A stretch of 5,312 nucleotides of DNA from an uncultured Oscillospiraceae bacterium. Lineage in GTDB: Bacteria; Bacillota; Clostridia; Oscillospirales; Oscillospiraceae. A program made the translations under genes and the position numbers. The notes under the pieces are model-generated. The model saw nothing but the letters and a program-made list of their open reading frames with translations, had not been told where the DNA came from and made no database searches. The stretch's first letter is position 1. Each line of letters begins with the position of its first letter. This document shows, piece by piece, positions 1 to 5,312 of the stretch. The stretch lies in the NCBI GenBank assembly GCA_905234005.1, contig CAJOFW010000109.1, positions 1-5,312 of the forward strand, in the 5' to 3' direction.

Positions 1-71
1 AGTAAAGACGGCATACGCGCTTACAGAGAGTGAACGGCGCTGAGATGTTCGCGGCAAACGGGTCGTCATAA

Positions 72-74
72 TGG
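72..74 (+). promoter_or_regulatory. Specifier codon TGG (Trp) of the T-box
   Basis: TGG lies on the 3' side of the specifier loop, directly after the helix made by 64-67 with 7-10 and a CATAA stretch that resembles the conserved purine-rich GAA preceding specifiers. It would pair with the CCA anticodon of tRNA-Trp, in agreement with the trp genes downstream. The window truncates the helix below the loop, so the register is inferred from the upper helix and the AGTA motif rather than from a complete Stem I. Confidence 0.75.
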
Positions 75-152
75 TCCACGGAGGGCGCAGTGAAAGCTGT
101 GACGTGTCGGCATACGTCAGTTGCCGGGGGTATGATGGTACCCTGCCAAGCG

Positions 153-169
153 CACGGCTCCGGGCCGTG
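153..169 (+). promoter_or_regulatory. Stem III-like hairpin of the T-box leader
   Basis: CACGGC (153-158) pairs perfectly with GCCGTG (164-169) around a five-base loop, TCCGG. It sits two bases before the antiterminator, the usual place of Stem III in T-box leaders. Another hairpin, GGGTA 128-132 with TACCC 139-143, lies just upstream and probably belongs to the Stem II/III linker region. Confidence 0.7.
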
Positions 170-170
170 A

Positions 171-212
171 ATCAAGGTGGCACCGCGGAATATTGGTTAT
201 TTCGTCCTTGAT
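171..212 (+). promoter_or_regulatory. T-box antiterminator
   Basis: The T-box sequence AAGGTGGCACCGCG (174-187) is a near-perfect match to the AGGGTGGNACCGCG consensus. Helix A1 is ATCAAGG (171-177) with CCTTGAT (206-212), seven pairs. Helix A2 is GCG (185-187) with CGT (203-205). They flank a seven-base bulge TGGCACC (178-184). The first four bases, TGGC, would pair with the 3' GCCA end of an uncharged tRNA whose discriminator base is G, the base known for bacterial tRNA-Trp. This independently supports the Trp specificity. The 3' strand overlaps the 5' arm of the terminator, so the two structures exclude each other. Confidence 0.93.
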
Positions 213-246
213 CTGCAATATGCGGATCAGGGGCGTTTTTGTTTTT
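203..246 (+). terminator. Intrinsic terminator of the trp leader (attenuator)
   Basis: CGTCCTTGATC (203-213) pairs with GATCAGGGGCG (225-235) over 11 positions including two G-U pairs, leaving an 11-base apical loop that can form a further short GCA/TGC stem. It is followed by TTTTTGTTTTT (236-246). Bases 203-212 are shared with the antiterminator. With charged tRNA-Trp this hairpin should form and stop transcription about 85 bases before trpE. Confidence 0.93.
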
Positions 247-331
247 CCCGGAATGGTACGCCCGGCACGGCAAGTCCGTATGGTAAGAACGTGTGGTAAA
301 ACCGGATTGGTTATCCGGAAAGGAGAACAGC
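247..331 (+). other. Untranslated spacer between attenuator and trpE, with a small hairpin
   Basis: This 85-base stretch follows the terminator T-run and ends at the trpE start. A perfect 6-bp hairpin, CCGGAT (302-307) with ATCCGG (313-318) and loop TGGTT, ends one base before the AAAGGAG ribosome binding site. No T-run follows it, so it is not a second terminator, and it leaves the ribosome binding site unpaired. I see no convincing leader peptide here: the ATG at 253 opens a frame that runs across the trpE start and lacks a ribosome binding site. Confidence 0.6.
319..325 (+). promoter_or_regulatory. Ribosome binding site of trpE
   Basis: AAAGGAG is followed by six bases and then ATG at 332. 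It decides the start: the in-frame GTG at 293 has no ribosome binding site, and using it would add 13 unconserved residues encoded across the hairpin at 302-318. Confidence 0.85.
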
Positions 332-1810
332 ATGAAAGATACAGTCTATCCCACGCTGGACGAGGCGCGGCGGTACGCGGCGGAATACCGTTCCGTCCCG
401 GTCAGCCGGACGATCCTGTCGGACAGCCGGACGCCGGTGCAGACGCTGCGTGCGCTCAAGGCCGTCAGCCGACACTGCTTCATCCTCGAGAGTTTGGAGG
501 ATTCGGCCAAATGGGGCCGGTACACGTTCCTCGGCTACGACCCGAAGCTTGAATTCTCCTGCGTCGACGGCGCCGTCCGCATCCGCTCGGGCACGACGGT
601 GACGATCCCGAACGCCGATCCCGCCGCGTACATCCGGCAGATCGTCGCGGAGAACAAAAGCCCCCGGCTCGAGGGCCTGCCGCCGTTCACAGGCGGGCTT
701 ATGGGCTACTTCGCCTACGACTTCATCAAATACGCCGAGCCTACGCTGAACCTGGACGCCGAGGACGAGGAGCGGTTCAACGACGTCGATCTCATGCTGT
801 TCGACAAGATCATCGCGTTCGACAACCTCCGGCAGACGATCACGATGATCGTGAACGTCCGCACCGACGAGCTGGCGGAGAACTACCGGGCCGCCTGCCT
901 CGAGCTGGACGAGATGGAAAAGCTCATCCGTCACGGCGTCCCGGCGGAGAATCCGCCGCTGAAGCTCAAAGGCGACTTTGAACCGATGTTCAGCCGGGAG
1001 CAGTACTGCGATATGGTGGAGCGGGCGCGGCGGTACATCTATGAGGGCGATATCTTTCAGGTGGTGCTGTCAAATCGCCTGACCGCCGAGGCGGAGGGCA
1101 GTCTTCTTGATACCTACAGGCTTCTGCGCGTGCGAAACCCCTCGCCGTATATGTTCTACATATCGAGCGACAGGCTTGAGATCGCCGGCTCGTCGCCGGA
1201 GACGCTGGTAAAGCTCGAGGACGGCGTTCTGCACACGTTTCCCCTCGCCGGCACCCGGCCCCGGGGACAGACCGAGGCGGAGGACAAGGCGCTGGAGCAG
1301 AGCCTGCTTCAGGACCCCAAGGAGCTTTCCGAGCACAATATGCTCGTCGATCTCGGACGAAACGACCTCGGCCGGTTGTCCCGGTTCGGTACCGTGACCG
1401 TGGAGAAGTATATGAGCATCGAGCGCTATTCCCATGTCATGCACATCGGTTCTACCGTACGCGGCGAGATACGGGACGACCGGGACGCGGTGGACGCCAT
1501 TGCCGCCGTGCTGCCCGCCGGTACGCTGTCCGGCGCGCCGAAGATCCGGGCGTGTGAGATCATCCACGAGCTGGAGGGCAGCCGCCGGGGCATATACGGC
1601 GGAGCCATCGGCTACATCGACTTCACCGGCAACATGGATACCTGCATCGCCATCCGGCTGGCGTTCCAGAAAAACGGCCGTGTTTACGTCCGCTCCGGGG
1701 CCGGGATCGTCGCCGACTCCGTTCCGGAGAACGAGTACCGGGAGTGCATCAACAAGGCCGCCGCCGTGGTGAACGCGGTGCGTGATTCGGAAGGAGGCAT
1801 CGACGCATGA
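332..1810 (+). CDS. trpE: Anthranilate synthase component I (TrpE)
   Basis: A 492-residue protein, the usual TrpE length. It converts chorismate and ammonia (delivered by TrpG) to anthranilate, the first committed step to tryptophan, in the cytoplasm. The N-terminal domain carries the LES motif (residues 52-54) known in TrpE as part of the tryptophan feedback site. The C-terminal chorismate-binding domain shows GDIFQVVLSNR (239-249), GSSPE (286-290), PLAGTRPRG (304-312), EHNMLVDLGRND (334-345), HVMHIGSTVRG (368-378), PAGTLSGAPK (395-404) and GAGIVADSVPENEY (456-469). Ala306 in PLAGT, where the aminodeoxychorismate synthase PabB has Lys, and the TLSGAPK wording favour TrpE over PabB. The start at 332 is set by the AAAGGAG site. 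The stop overlaps the trpG start (ATGA), which suggests translational coupling and equal subunit amounts. Transcription is controlled by the T-box upstream. Confidence 0.98.
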   Translation: MKDTVYPTLDEARRYAAEYRSVPVSRTILSDSRTPVQTLRALKAVSRHCFILESLEDSAKWGRYTFLGYDPKLEFSCVDGAVRIRSGTTVTIPNADPAAYIRQIVAENKSPRLEGLPPFTGGLMGYFAYDFIKYAEPTLNLDAEDEERFNDVDLMLFDKIIAFDNLRQTITMIVNVRTDELAENYRAACLELDEMEKLIRHGVPAENPPLKLKGDFEPMFSREQYCDMVERARRYIYEGDIFQVVLSNRLTAEAEGSLLDTYRLLRVRNPSPYMFYISSDRLEIAGSSPETLVKLEDGVLHTFPLAGTRPRGQTEAEDKALEQSLLQDPKELSEHNMLVDLGRNDLGRLSRFGTVTVEKYMSIERYSHVMHIGSTVRGEIRDDRDAVDAIAAVLPAGTLSGAPKIRACEIIHELEGSRRGIYGGAIGYIDFTGNMDTCIAIRLAFQKNGRVYVRSGAGIVADSVPENEYRECINKAAAVVNAVRDSEGGIDA

Positions 1811-2382
1811 CGCTTCTCATCGACAACTACGACAGCTTCTCCTACAACCTCTACCAGCTCGTCGGGGCGCTCGATCCCGATATCCGCGTCATACGAAACG
1901 ACGCGATGACCGCGCCGGAGATCGCGGAGCTTTCGCCCGACCGGATCATCCTCTCGCCCGGGCCGGGCCGTCCCGCCGACGCCGGCGTGTGCGAGGACGT
2001 CATACGTCAGCTTGCCGGAAGCGTCCCCATTCTGGGCGTGTGTCTCGGTCATCAGGCCATCTGCGAGGTATACGGCGCGACCGTGACATACGCGAAGCGG
2101 CTCATGCACGGCAAGCAGTCGGACGCGGTAATTGATCGGGCATGTCCGCTGTTCGCCGGTCTGCCGGAGACGATCCCCGTCGCCCGGTATCACTCCCTCG
2201 CCGCCGACCCGGACACCATGCCGGCGTCGCTTCGGGTCACGGCCCGGACGGCGGACGGGGAGATCATGGCCGTGAGCCACACGGAATACGCCGTGTTCGG
2301 CGTGCAGTTTCACCCCGAATCCATCCTCACCCCACATGGGGAGATAATACTCAAAAACTTTTTGGAGGTACATACAGCATGA
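1807..2382 (+). CDS. trpG: Anthranilate synthase component II, glutamine amidotransferase (TrpG)
   Basis: A 191-residue class I glutamine amidotransferase, the normal size for a stand-alone TrpG. It hydrolyses glutamine and channels ammonia to TrpE. The N-terminus has the family signature LLIDNYDSFSYNL (3-15). The oxyanion-region SPGPG is at 50-54, the nucleophile elbow GVCLGHQ at 77-83 with catalytic Cys79, HGKQS at 101-105, and GVQFHPES at 165-172 with His169 and Glu171 completing the triad. The ATG overlaps the trpE stop by four bases and is preceded by AAGGAGG (1791-1797) at nine bases' spacing. TrpG and PabA are hard to tell apart by sequence. Adjacency to trpE argues for TrpG, but use of the same subunit by a PabB elsewhere in the genome cannot be excluded. 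It is not fused to trpE or trpD, unlike in some other bacteria. Confidence 0.97.
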   Translation: MTLLIDNYDSFSYNLYQLVGALDPDIRVIRNDAMTAPEIAELSPDRIILSPGPGRPADAGVCEDVIRQLAGSVPILGVCLGHQAICEVYGATVTYAKRLMHGKQSDAVIDRACPLFAGLPETIPVARYHSLAADPDTMPASLRVTARTADGEIMAVSHTEYAVFGVQFHPESILTPHGEIILKNFLEVHTA

Positions 2383-3398
2383 TCAAGGAAGCCATTGAAA
2401 AGATCGTTGACAAGCAGGATCTGACCTACGACGAGGCATACGCCGTCATGAACGAGATCATGTCCGGCGAGACGACCGCCACCCAGAACGCGGCGTTTCT
2501 CGCGGCGCTGTCGACGAAGAGCACCAAGGCGGAGACCATCGACGAGATCGCCGGCTGCGCCGCCGCCATGCGTGCGCACGCCACCCCGGTGGAGACGGGC
2601 ATGGATACGCTCGAGATCGTCGGCACCGGCGGCGACCGCGCCCACACCTTCAACATCTCCACGACGTGCCTTTTTGTCCTCGCGGCGGGCGGCGTGAAGG
2701 TGGCAAAGCACGGCAACCGCGCCGCCTCCAGCCTGAGCGGGACGGCGGACTGCCTCGAGGCGCTGGGCGTCAACATCCAGCAGGATCCGGCGCTGTGCAG
2801 GCGGCTCCTTGAGGACGTCGGGGCGTGCTTCATGTTCGCGCAGAAATACCACGCCTCGATGAAATACGTCGGCGGCATCCGGAAGGAGCTGGGCATCCGC
2901 ACCGTGTTCAACATCCTCGGGCCGATCACGAACCCCGCCCGCCCCACGTTCATGCTGCTCGGCGTGTACGACCCGTATCTTGTGGAGCCGCTCGCGAAGG
3001 TCGTTACGAGCCTCGGCGTCAAGAAGGGCATGATCGTCCACGGACAGGACGTGCTCGATGAGATCGCCGTCTCCGCGCCGACCAGCGTGTGCGAGTTTAA
3101 CGACGGCTGGTACCGCAGCTATACGATCACGCCCGAGGATTTCGGCCTTGAACGCGGCACGAAGGCCGAAATCGTCGGCGGCACCCCGGCGGAAAACGCG
3201 CAGATCACGCTGGACATCCTCGCAGGCAAAGAGCGGGGGGCGCGGCGGAACGTCGTGCTCATGAACGCCGGCGCGGGGCTGTACATCGCGGGCAGGGCGC
3301 CGACGATGGCCGACGGCGTGAAGCTCGCGGCGGAGCTGATCGACTCCGGCGCGGCGCTGCAAAAGGTGGAGCAGCTCCGCGTGGCATCGAACGCATGA
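2379..3398 (+). CDS. trpD: Anthranilate phosphoribosyltransferase (TrpD)
   Basis: A 339-residue protein, typical for the family. It transfers the phosphoribosyl group of PRPP to anthranilate. The helical N-terminal domain is followed by the glycine-rich PRPP loop GTGGD (82-86), NIST (92-95), KHGNRAASS (110-118), LGIRTVFNILGPITNP (171-186), HGQDVLDE (221-228) with the metal-coordinating Asp227-Glu228 pair, and VGGTPAENA (266-274). The open frame extends upstream to 2142 inside trpG, but the ATG at 2379 is chosen because it overlaps the trpG stop as ATGA, has GGAGG at 2364-2368 (ten bases away), and begins exactly where the family's N-terminal helix should. Val225 sits where many homologues have Gly in the HG-x-D-G-x-DE segment; this is a mild variant and not expected to abolish activity. 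Confidence 0.98.
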   Translation: MIKEAIEKIVDKQDLTYDEAYAVMNEIMSGETTATQNAAFLAALSTKSTKAETIDEIAGCAAAMRAHATPVETGMDTLEIVGTGGDRAHTFNISTTCLFVLAAGGVKVAKHGNRAASSLSGTADCLEALGVNIQQDPALCRRLLEDVGACFMFAQKYHASMKYVGGIRKELGIRTVFNILGPITNPARPTFMLLGVYDPYLVEPLAKVVTSLGVKKGMIVHGQDVLDEIAVSAPTSVCEFNDGWYRSYTITPEDFGLERGTKAEIVGGTPAENAQITLDILAGKERGARRNVVLMNAGAGLYIAGRAPTMADGVKLAAELIDSGAALQKVEQLRVASNA

Positions 3399-4186
3399 GC
3401 ACGATCCTCGATACCATCGCCGCCCACGCCCGGGAACGTGTCGCGGCGGACAGCGCCGTCCTTCCGCCGGACGAGATGCGGGCGCTCGCAGCGGCGGGCG
3501 GCCCCGCCGACGGGCAGGCGTTTTACGACGCGATCGGAAGGCCCGGCATGTCCTTTATATGCGAGGTCAAAAAGGCGTCGCCGTCGAAGGGCGTCATCGA
3601 CCCGGTGTTCGACTATCTGTCCATCGCCCGCGCATACGAGGCGGCGGGTGCGGACTGCGTGTCCTGCCTGACGGAGCCGAAATGGTTCCTCGGCTCGGAC
3701 GACATCTTCCGCGATATCCGCGCCGCGATCCGAACGCCGATGATCCGCAAGGATTTCGTCGTGGACGAGTACCAGCTCTACCAGGCGAAGGTCATGGGGG
3801 CAAGCTGCGTGCTTCTCATCTGCGCCATTCTGGACACGGCCACCGTCGCCCGGTATCTTGCCATCTGCGACGAGCTCGGCCTCGCCGCGCTGACGGAGGC
3901 CCACGACGAAACGGAGATCGCCTCCGCCGTCGCAGCCGGGGCGCGGATGATCGGTGTGAACAACCGCAATCTGAAGGATTTTTCCGTCGACCTCGGCAAC
4001 GCGGCGCGGCTGCGTGAGAAAATCCCCGCCGACCGGCTGTATGTGGCCGAGAGCGGCGTCACCGTTCCGGCGGACGCGGCCGCCATGCGCTCGATCGGCG
4101 CCGACGCCATCCTGATGGGCGAGGCCCTGATGCGTGCGGCGGACAAGAAGGCCGCCCTCGCCGCCTTTCGTGAGGCGACGGCATGA
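3395..4186 (+). CDS. trpC: Indole-3-glycerol phosphate synthase (TrpC)
   Basis: A 263-residue TIM-barrel enzyme, monofunctional length. It closes the ring of carboxyphenylamino-deoxyribulose phosphate to indole-3-glycerol phosphate with loss of CO2 and water. Residues matching the known active site are present: Glu57 and Lys59 in CEVKKASPSKG (56-66), Lys119 in IRKDF (117-121), Glu168 in LTEAH (166-170), Asn189 in GVNNRNLKDF (187-196), and Glu219-Ser220 in AESG (218-221). The phosphate-binding end is AILMGEALMRA (238-248). The ATG overlaps the trpD stop as ATGA. Unlike trpE, trpG, trpD and trpB, no good Shine-Dalgarno is visible in the 20 bases before it, so translation probably depends on ribosomes finishing trpD. 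The following trpF is a separate gene, not fused as in enteric bacteria. Confidence 0.98.
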   Translation: MSTILDTIAAHARERVAADSAVLPPDEMRALAAAGGPADGQAFYDAIGRPGMSFICEVKKASPSKGVIDPVFDYLSIARAYEAAGADCVSCLTEPKWFLGSDDIFRDIRAAIRTPMIRKDFVVDEYQLYQAKVMGASCVLLICAILDTATVARYLAICDELGLAALTEAHDETEIASAVAAGARMIGVNNRNLKDFSVDLGNAARLREKIPADRLYVAESGVTVPADAAAMRSIGADAILMGEALMRAADKKAALAAFREATA

Positions 4187-4785
4187 CGCAGGTCAAAATC
4201 TGCGGCCTGTCGCGGCCGTGCGACATTGATTATGTAAACGAAGCCGTACCCGACTACATCGGCTTCATCCTGCGCTTTCCCCAAAGCCGCCGGAACGTCA
4301 CGCCGGAGACGGCGGCGGCGCTGAAGGCGCGGCTTTCGCCGGATATCAAAGCCGTGGGCGTGTTTGTCGACCAGCCCATCAAGACGGTGATTGAGGCGGT
4401 GGAAATGATCGGCCTTGACGTCATCCAGCTCCACGGGCACGAGGACGGCGATTATATCGCCGCGCTGCGGATGCGCACGGCGCTTCCGATCTGGAAGGCG
4501 TTCAAAATCCGCGCCGCCGCCGATCTCGCTGTGGCGGCGGTCTGTCCCGCCGACGAGGTGCTTCTCGACAACGGCTACGGCACCGGCGCGGCGTTCGACT
4601 GGACGCTGGCTGCAAGCTTCGACCGCCCGTTCCTGCTGGCCGGCGGCCTGACGCCGGAGAACGCCGCCGACGCGATCGCGGCGCTTCGCCCGAAGCTGGT
4701 GGATATCTCCTCCGGCGTGGAGACGGACGGTTATAAGGATTTCAAAAAAATACAGGCCGCCGTTCGGGCGGCGAGACAATCATAA
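4183..4785 (+). CDS. trpF: Phosphoribosylanthranilate isomerase (TrpF)
   Basis: A 200-residue TIM-barrel enzyme, normal monofunctional length. It carries out the Amadori rearrangement of phosphoribosylanthranilate, the step between TrpD and TrpC. VKICGL (4-9) holds the general-base Cys7, DYIGFI (24-29) and SRRNVTPE (35-42) follow, GLDVIQLHG is at 77-85, the general-acid Asp129 is in LLDNGYGTG (127-135), and LAGGLTPENA (152-161) and DISSGVE (174-180) form the phosphate-binding end. The ATG overlaps the trpC stop (ATGA). Only a weak GAGG at 4172-4175, seven bases upstream, could bind the ribosome. It follows trpC in biosynthetically reversed order (TrpF acts first), the common order in many Firmicutes. 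Confidence 0.97.
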   Translation: MTQVKICGLSRPCDIDYVNEAVPDYIGFILRFPQSRRNVTPETAAALKARLSPDIKAVGVFVDQPIKTVIEAVEMIGLDVIQLHGHEDGDYIAALRMRTALPIWKAFKIRAAADLAVAAVCPADEVLLDNGYGTGAAFDWTLAASFDRPFLLAGGLTPENAADAIAALRPKLVDISSGVETDGYKDFKKIQAAVRAARQS

Positions 4786-4792
4786 AGGAAGG
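4785..4792 (+). promoter_or_regulatory. Ribosome binding site of trpB
   Basis: AAGGAAGG, eight bases before the ATG at 4801, in the only true intergenic gap of the coding part (15 bases after the trpF stop). It should allow trpB to be initiated independently, unlike the ATGA-coupled genes upstream. Confidence 0.8.
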
Positions 4793-4800
4793 ATATCATC

Positions 4801-5312
4801 ATGAGCAAGGGACGCTTCGGCATCCACGGGGGGCAGTACATCCCCGAGACGCTGATGAACGCGGTCATCGAGCTGGAGGAGGCATACGACCGCTATAAGG
4901 ACGACCCGGATTTCAACCGGGAGCTGACGGAGCTGCTGAATGAGTACGCCGGGCGGCCGTCCCGTCTGTACTACGCCCGCCGCATGACGGAGGAGCTGGG
5001 CGGCGCGAAGGTCTATTTGAAGCGCGAGGACTTAAACCACACCGGCGCGCACAAGATCAACAACGTCCTCGGGCAGGTGCTGCTCGCCAAACGCATGGGC
5101 AAGACACGGGTCATCGCGGAGACCGGCGCGGGCCAGCACGGCGTGGCCACGGCGACCGCCGCCGCCCTGATGGGCATGGAGTGCGTCGTCTACATGGGCG
5201 TGGAGGACACGATCCGGCAGGCGCTGAACGTCTACCGTATGCGTCTTCTCGGCGCGGAGGTGCGGCCCGTATCGACCGGCACGGGCACGCTCAAGGACGC
5301 CGTGTCCGAGAC
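4801..5312 (+). CDS. trpB: Tryptophan synthase beta chain (TrpB), 3' part beyond window
   Basis: The first 170 codons of a gene that normally has about 390-400; the frame stays open to the window edge, so this is truncation by the window and not a broken gene. TrpB condenses indole with serine to tryptophan, using pyridoxal phosphate, in complex with TrpA. The N-terminus GRFGIHGGQYIPETLM (4-19) is the family signature. The cofactor-binding Lys85 lies in NHTGAHKINN (79-88), and the catalytic Glu107 in AETGAGQHG (106-114). VEDTIRQALNVYRMRLLGAEV (134-154, given by its ends VEDT and GAEV) is the conserved stretch of the classical TrpB1 type that pairs with TrpA. The pyridoxal phosphate glycine-rich loop and the C-terminal half are not in the window. 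trpA is expected next. Confidence 0.97.
   Translation, partial: MSKGRFGIHGGQYIPETLMNAVIELEEAYDRYKDDPDFNRELTELLNEYAGRPSRLYYARRMTEELGGAKVYLKREDLNHTGAHKINNVLGQVLLAKRMGKTRVIAETGAGQHGVATATAAALMGMECVVYMGVEDTIRQALNVYRMRLLGAEVRPVSTGTGTLKDAVSE

Larger units (their letters stand above)
1..246 (+). ncRNA. T-box riboswitch (tRNA-Trp-responsive leader), 5' end truncated
   Basis: Cis-acting leader RNA that reads the charging state of tRNA-Trp and controls transcription into trpE. Seen in order: AGTA at 1-4, matching the conserved 5' side of the specifier loop; a short helix GACG 7-10 with CGTC 64-67; AGAGAG at 25-30, the conserved AG bulge; a distal hairpin GAAC 32-35 with GTTC 47-50, whose loop GGCGCTGAGAT fits the conserved distal loop; a TGG specifier candidate at 72-74; a perfect 6-bp hairpin at 153-169; the T-box sequence at 174-187; and a terminator at 203-246. 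The base of Stem I and the promoter must lie before base 1. The class is secure from the T-box sequence, the antiterminator/terminator pair and the downstream genes. The detailed Stem I and II folds are my hand pairing and less certain. Confidence 0.95.

Noticed and set aside
254..298. Three copies of TGGTA (254-258, 281-285, 294-298) in the spacer, with a fourth inside the leader at 136-140.
   Set aside because: Five-base words with irregular spacing (27 and 13 bases) and no symmetry. They are not distinguishable from chance and do not resemble a known operator or TRAP-type triplet array.
293..331. GTG at 293 as the trpE start.
   Set aside because: No Shine-Dalgarno before it, while the ATG at 332 has AAAGGAG at ideal spacing. 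The 13 extra residues would be encoded by the hairpin region.
193..552. Possible leader-peptide or small-protein frame crossing the attenuator and the trpE start (including the ATG at 253).
   Set aside because: No ribosome binding site, it overlaps the terminator or the first 70 codons of trpE out of frame, and there is no run of Trp codons as in enteric trp leader peptides. Control here is by the T-box.
2330..2363. CCCC-ACAT-GGGG hairpin near the end of trpG followed by TTTTT at 2359-2363, resembling a terminator.
   Set aside because: Only four pairs, 17 bases separate the stem from the T-run, and it lies inside the coding sequence just before the coupled trpD start, so it is unlikely to stop transcription.
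2310..3362. A 350-codon open frame on the minus strand opposite trpD, and similar minus-strand frames at 311-934, 1684-2373 and 3778-4779.
   Set aside because: They lie opposite intact, conserved trp genes, their products are rich in Arg, Ala and Gly with no recognisable motif, and long antisense frames are expected in GC-rich DNA with strong third-position bias.

Overview
The window is the 5' part of a tryptophan biosynthesis operon, all on the + strand. It holds a tRNA-sensing leader followed by trpE, trpG, trpD, trpC, trpF and the first 170 codons of trpB, which runs off the right edge. The DNA is GC-rich with strongly GC-biased third codon positions. A T-box leader, ATG starts with strong AGGAG-type Shine-Dalgarno sites, and protein wording typical of Clostridia (for example the LTEPKWFLGSD stretch in TrpC) point to a high-GC member of Clostridia, perhaps Oscillospiraceae or a relative. 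This placement is inference; no taxonomic marker gene is present.

Layout: bases 1-246 are a T-box riboswitch, with its 5' end (base of Stem I) cut off by the window edge. It shows the specifier-loop AGTA, the AGAGAG bulge, a TGG (Trp) specifier candidate, a Stem III-like hairpin, the T-box sequence with a TGGC acceptor-pairing bulge, and an intrinsic terminator whose 5' arm is shared with the antiterminator. Bases 247-331 are an untranslated spacer with one perfect small hairpin just before the trpE ribosome binding site. From 332 to the end the window is almost wholly coding. trpE/trpG, trpG/trpD, trpD/trpC and trpC/trpF each overlap by four bases (ATGA), while trpF and trpB are separated by 15 bases that carry a strong ribosome binding site.

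How it works together: TrpE and TrpG form anthranilate synthase (chorismate + glutamine to anthranilate). TrpD adds the phosphoribosyl group, TrpF isomerises the product, TrpC closes the indole ring, and TrpB, with TrpA (expected just downstream), makes tryptophan from indole and serine. Expression is predicted to rise when uncharged tRNA-Trp stabilises the antiterminator. Enzyme activity is probably also limited by tryptophan feedback at the LES site of TrpE. All enzymes look intact and carry their catalytic residues. I found no mobile element, CRISPR, tRNA or rRNA gene, or undescribed system. The leader is the most informative non-coding part.
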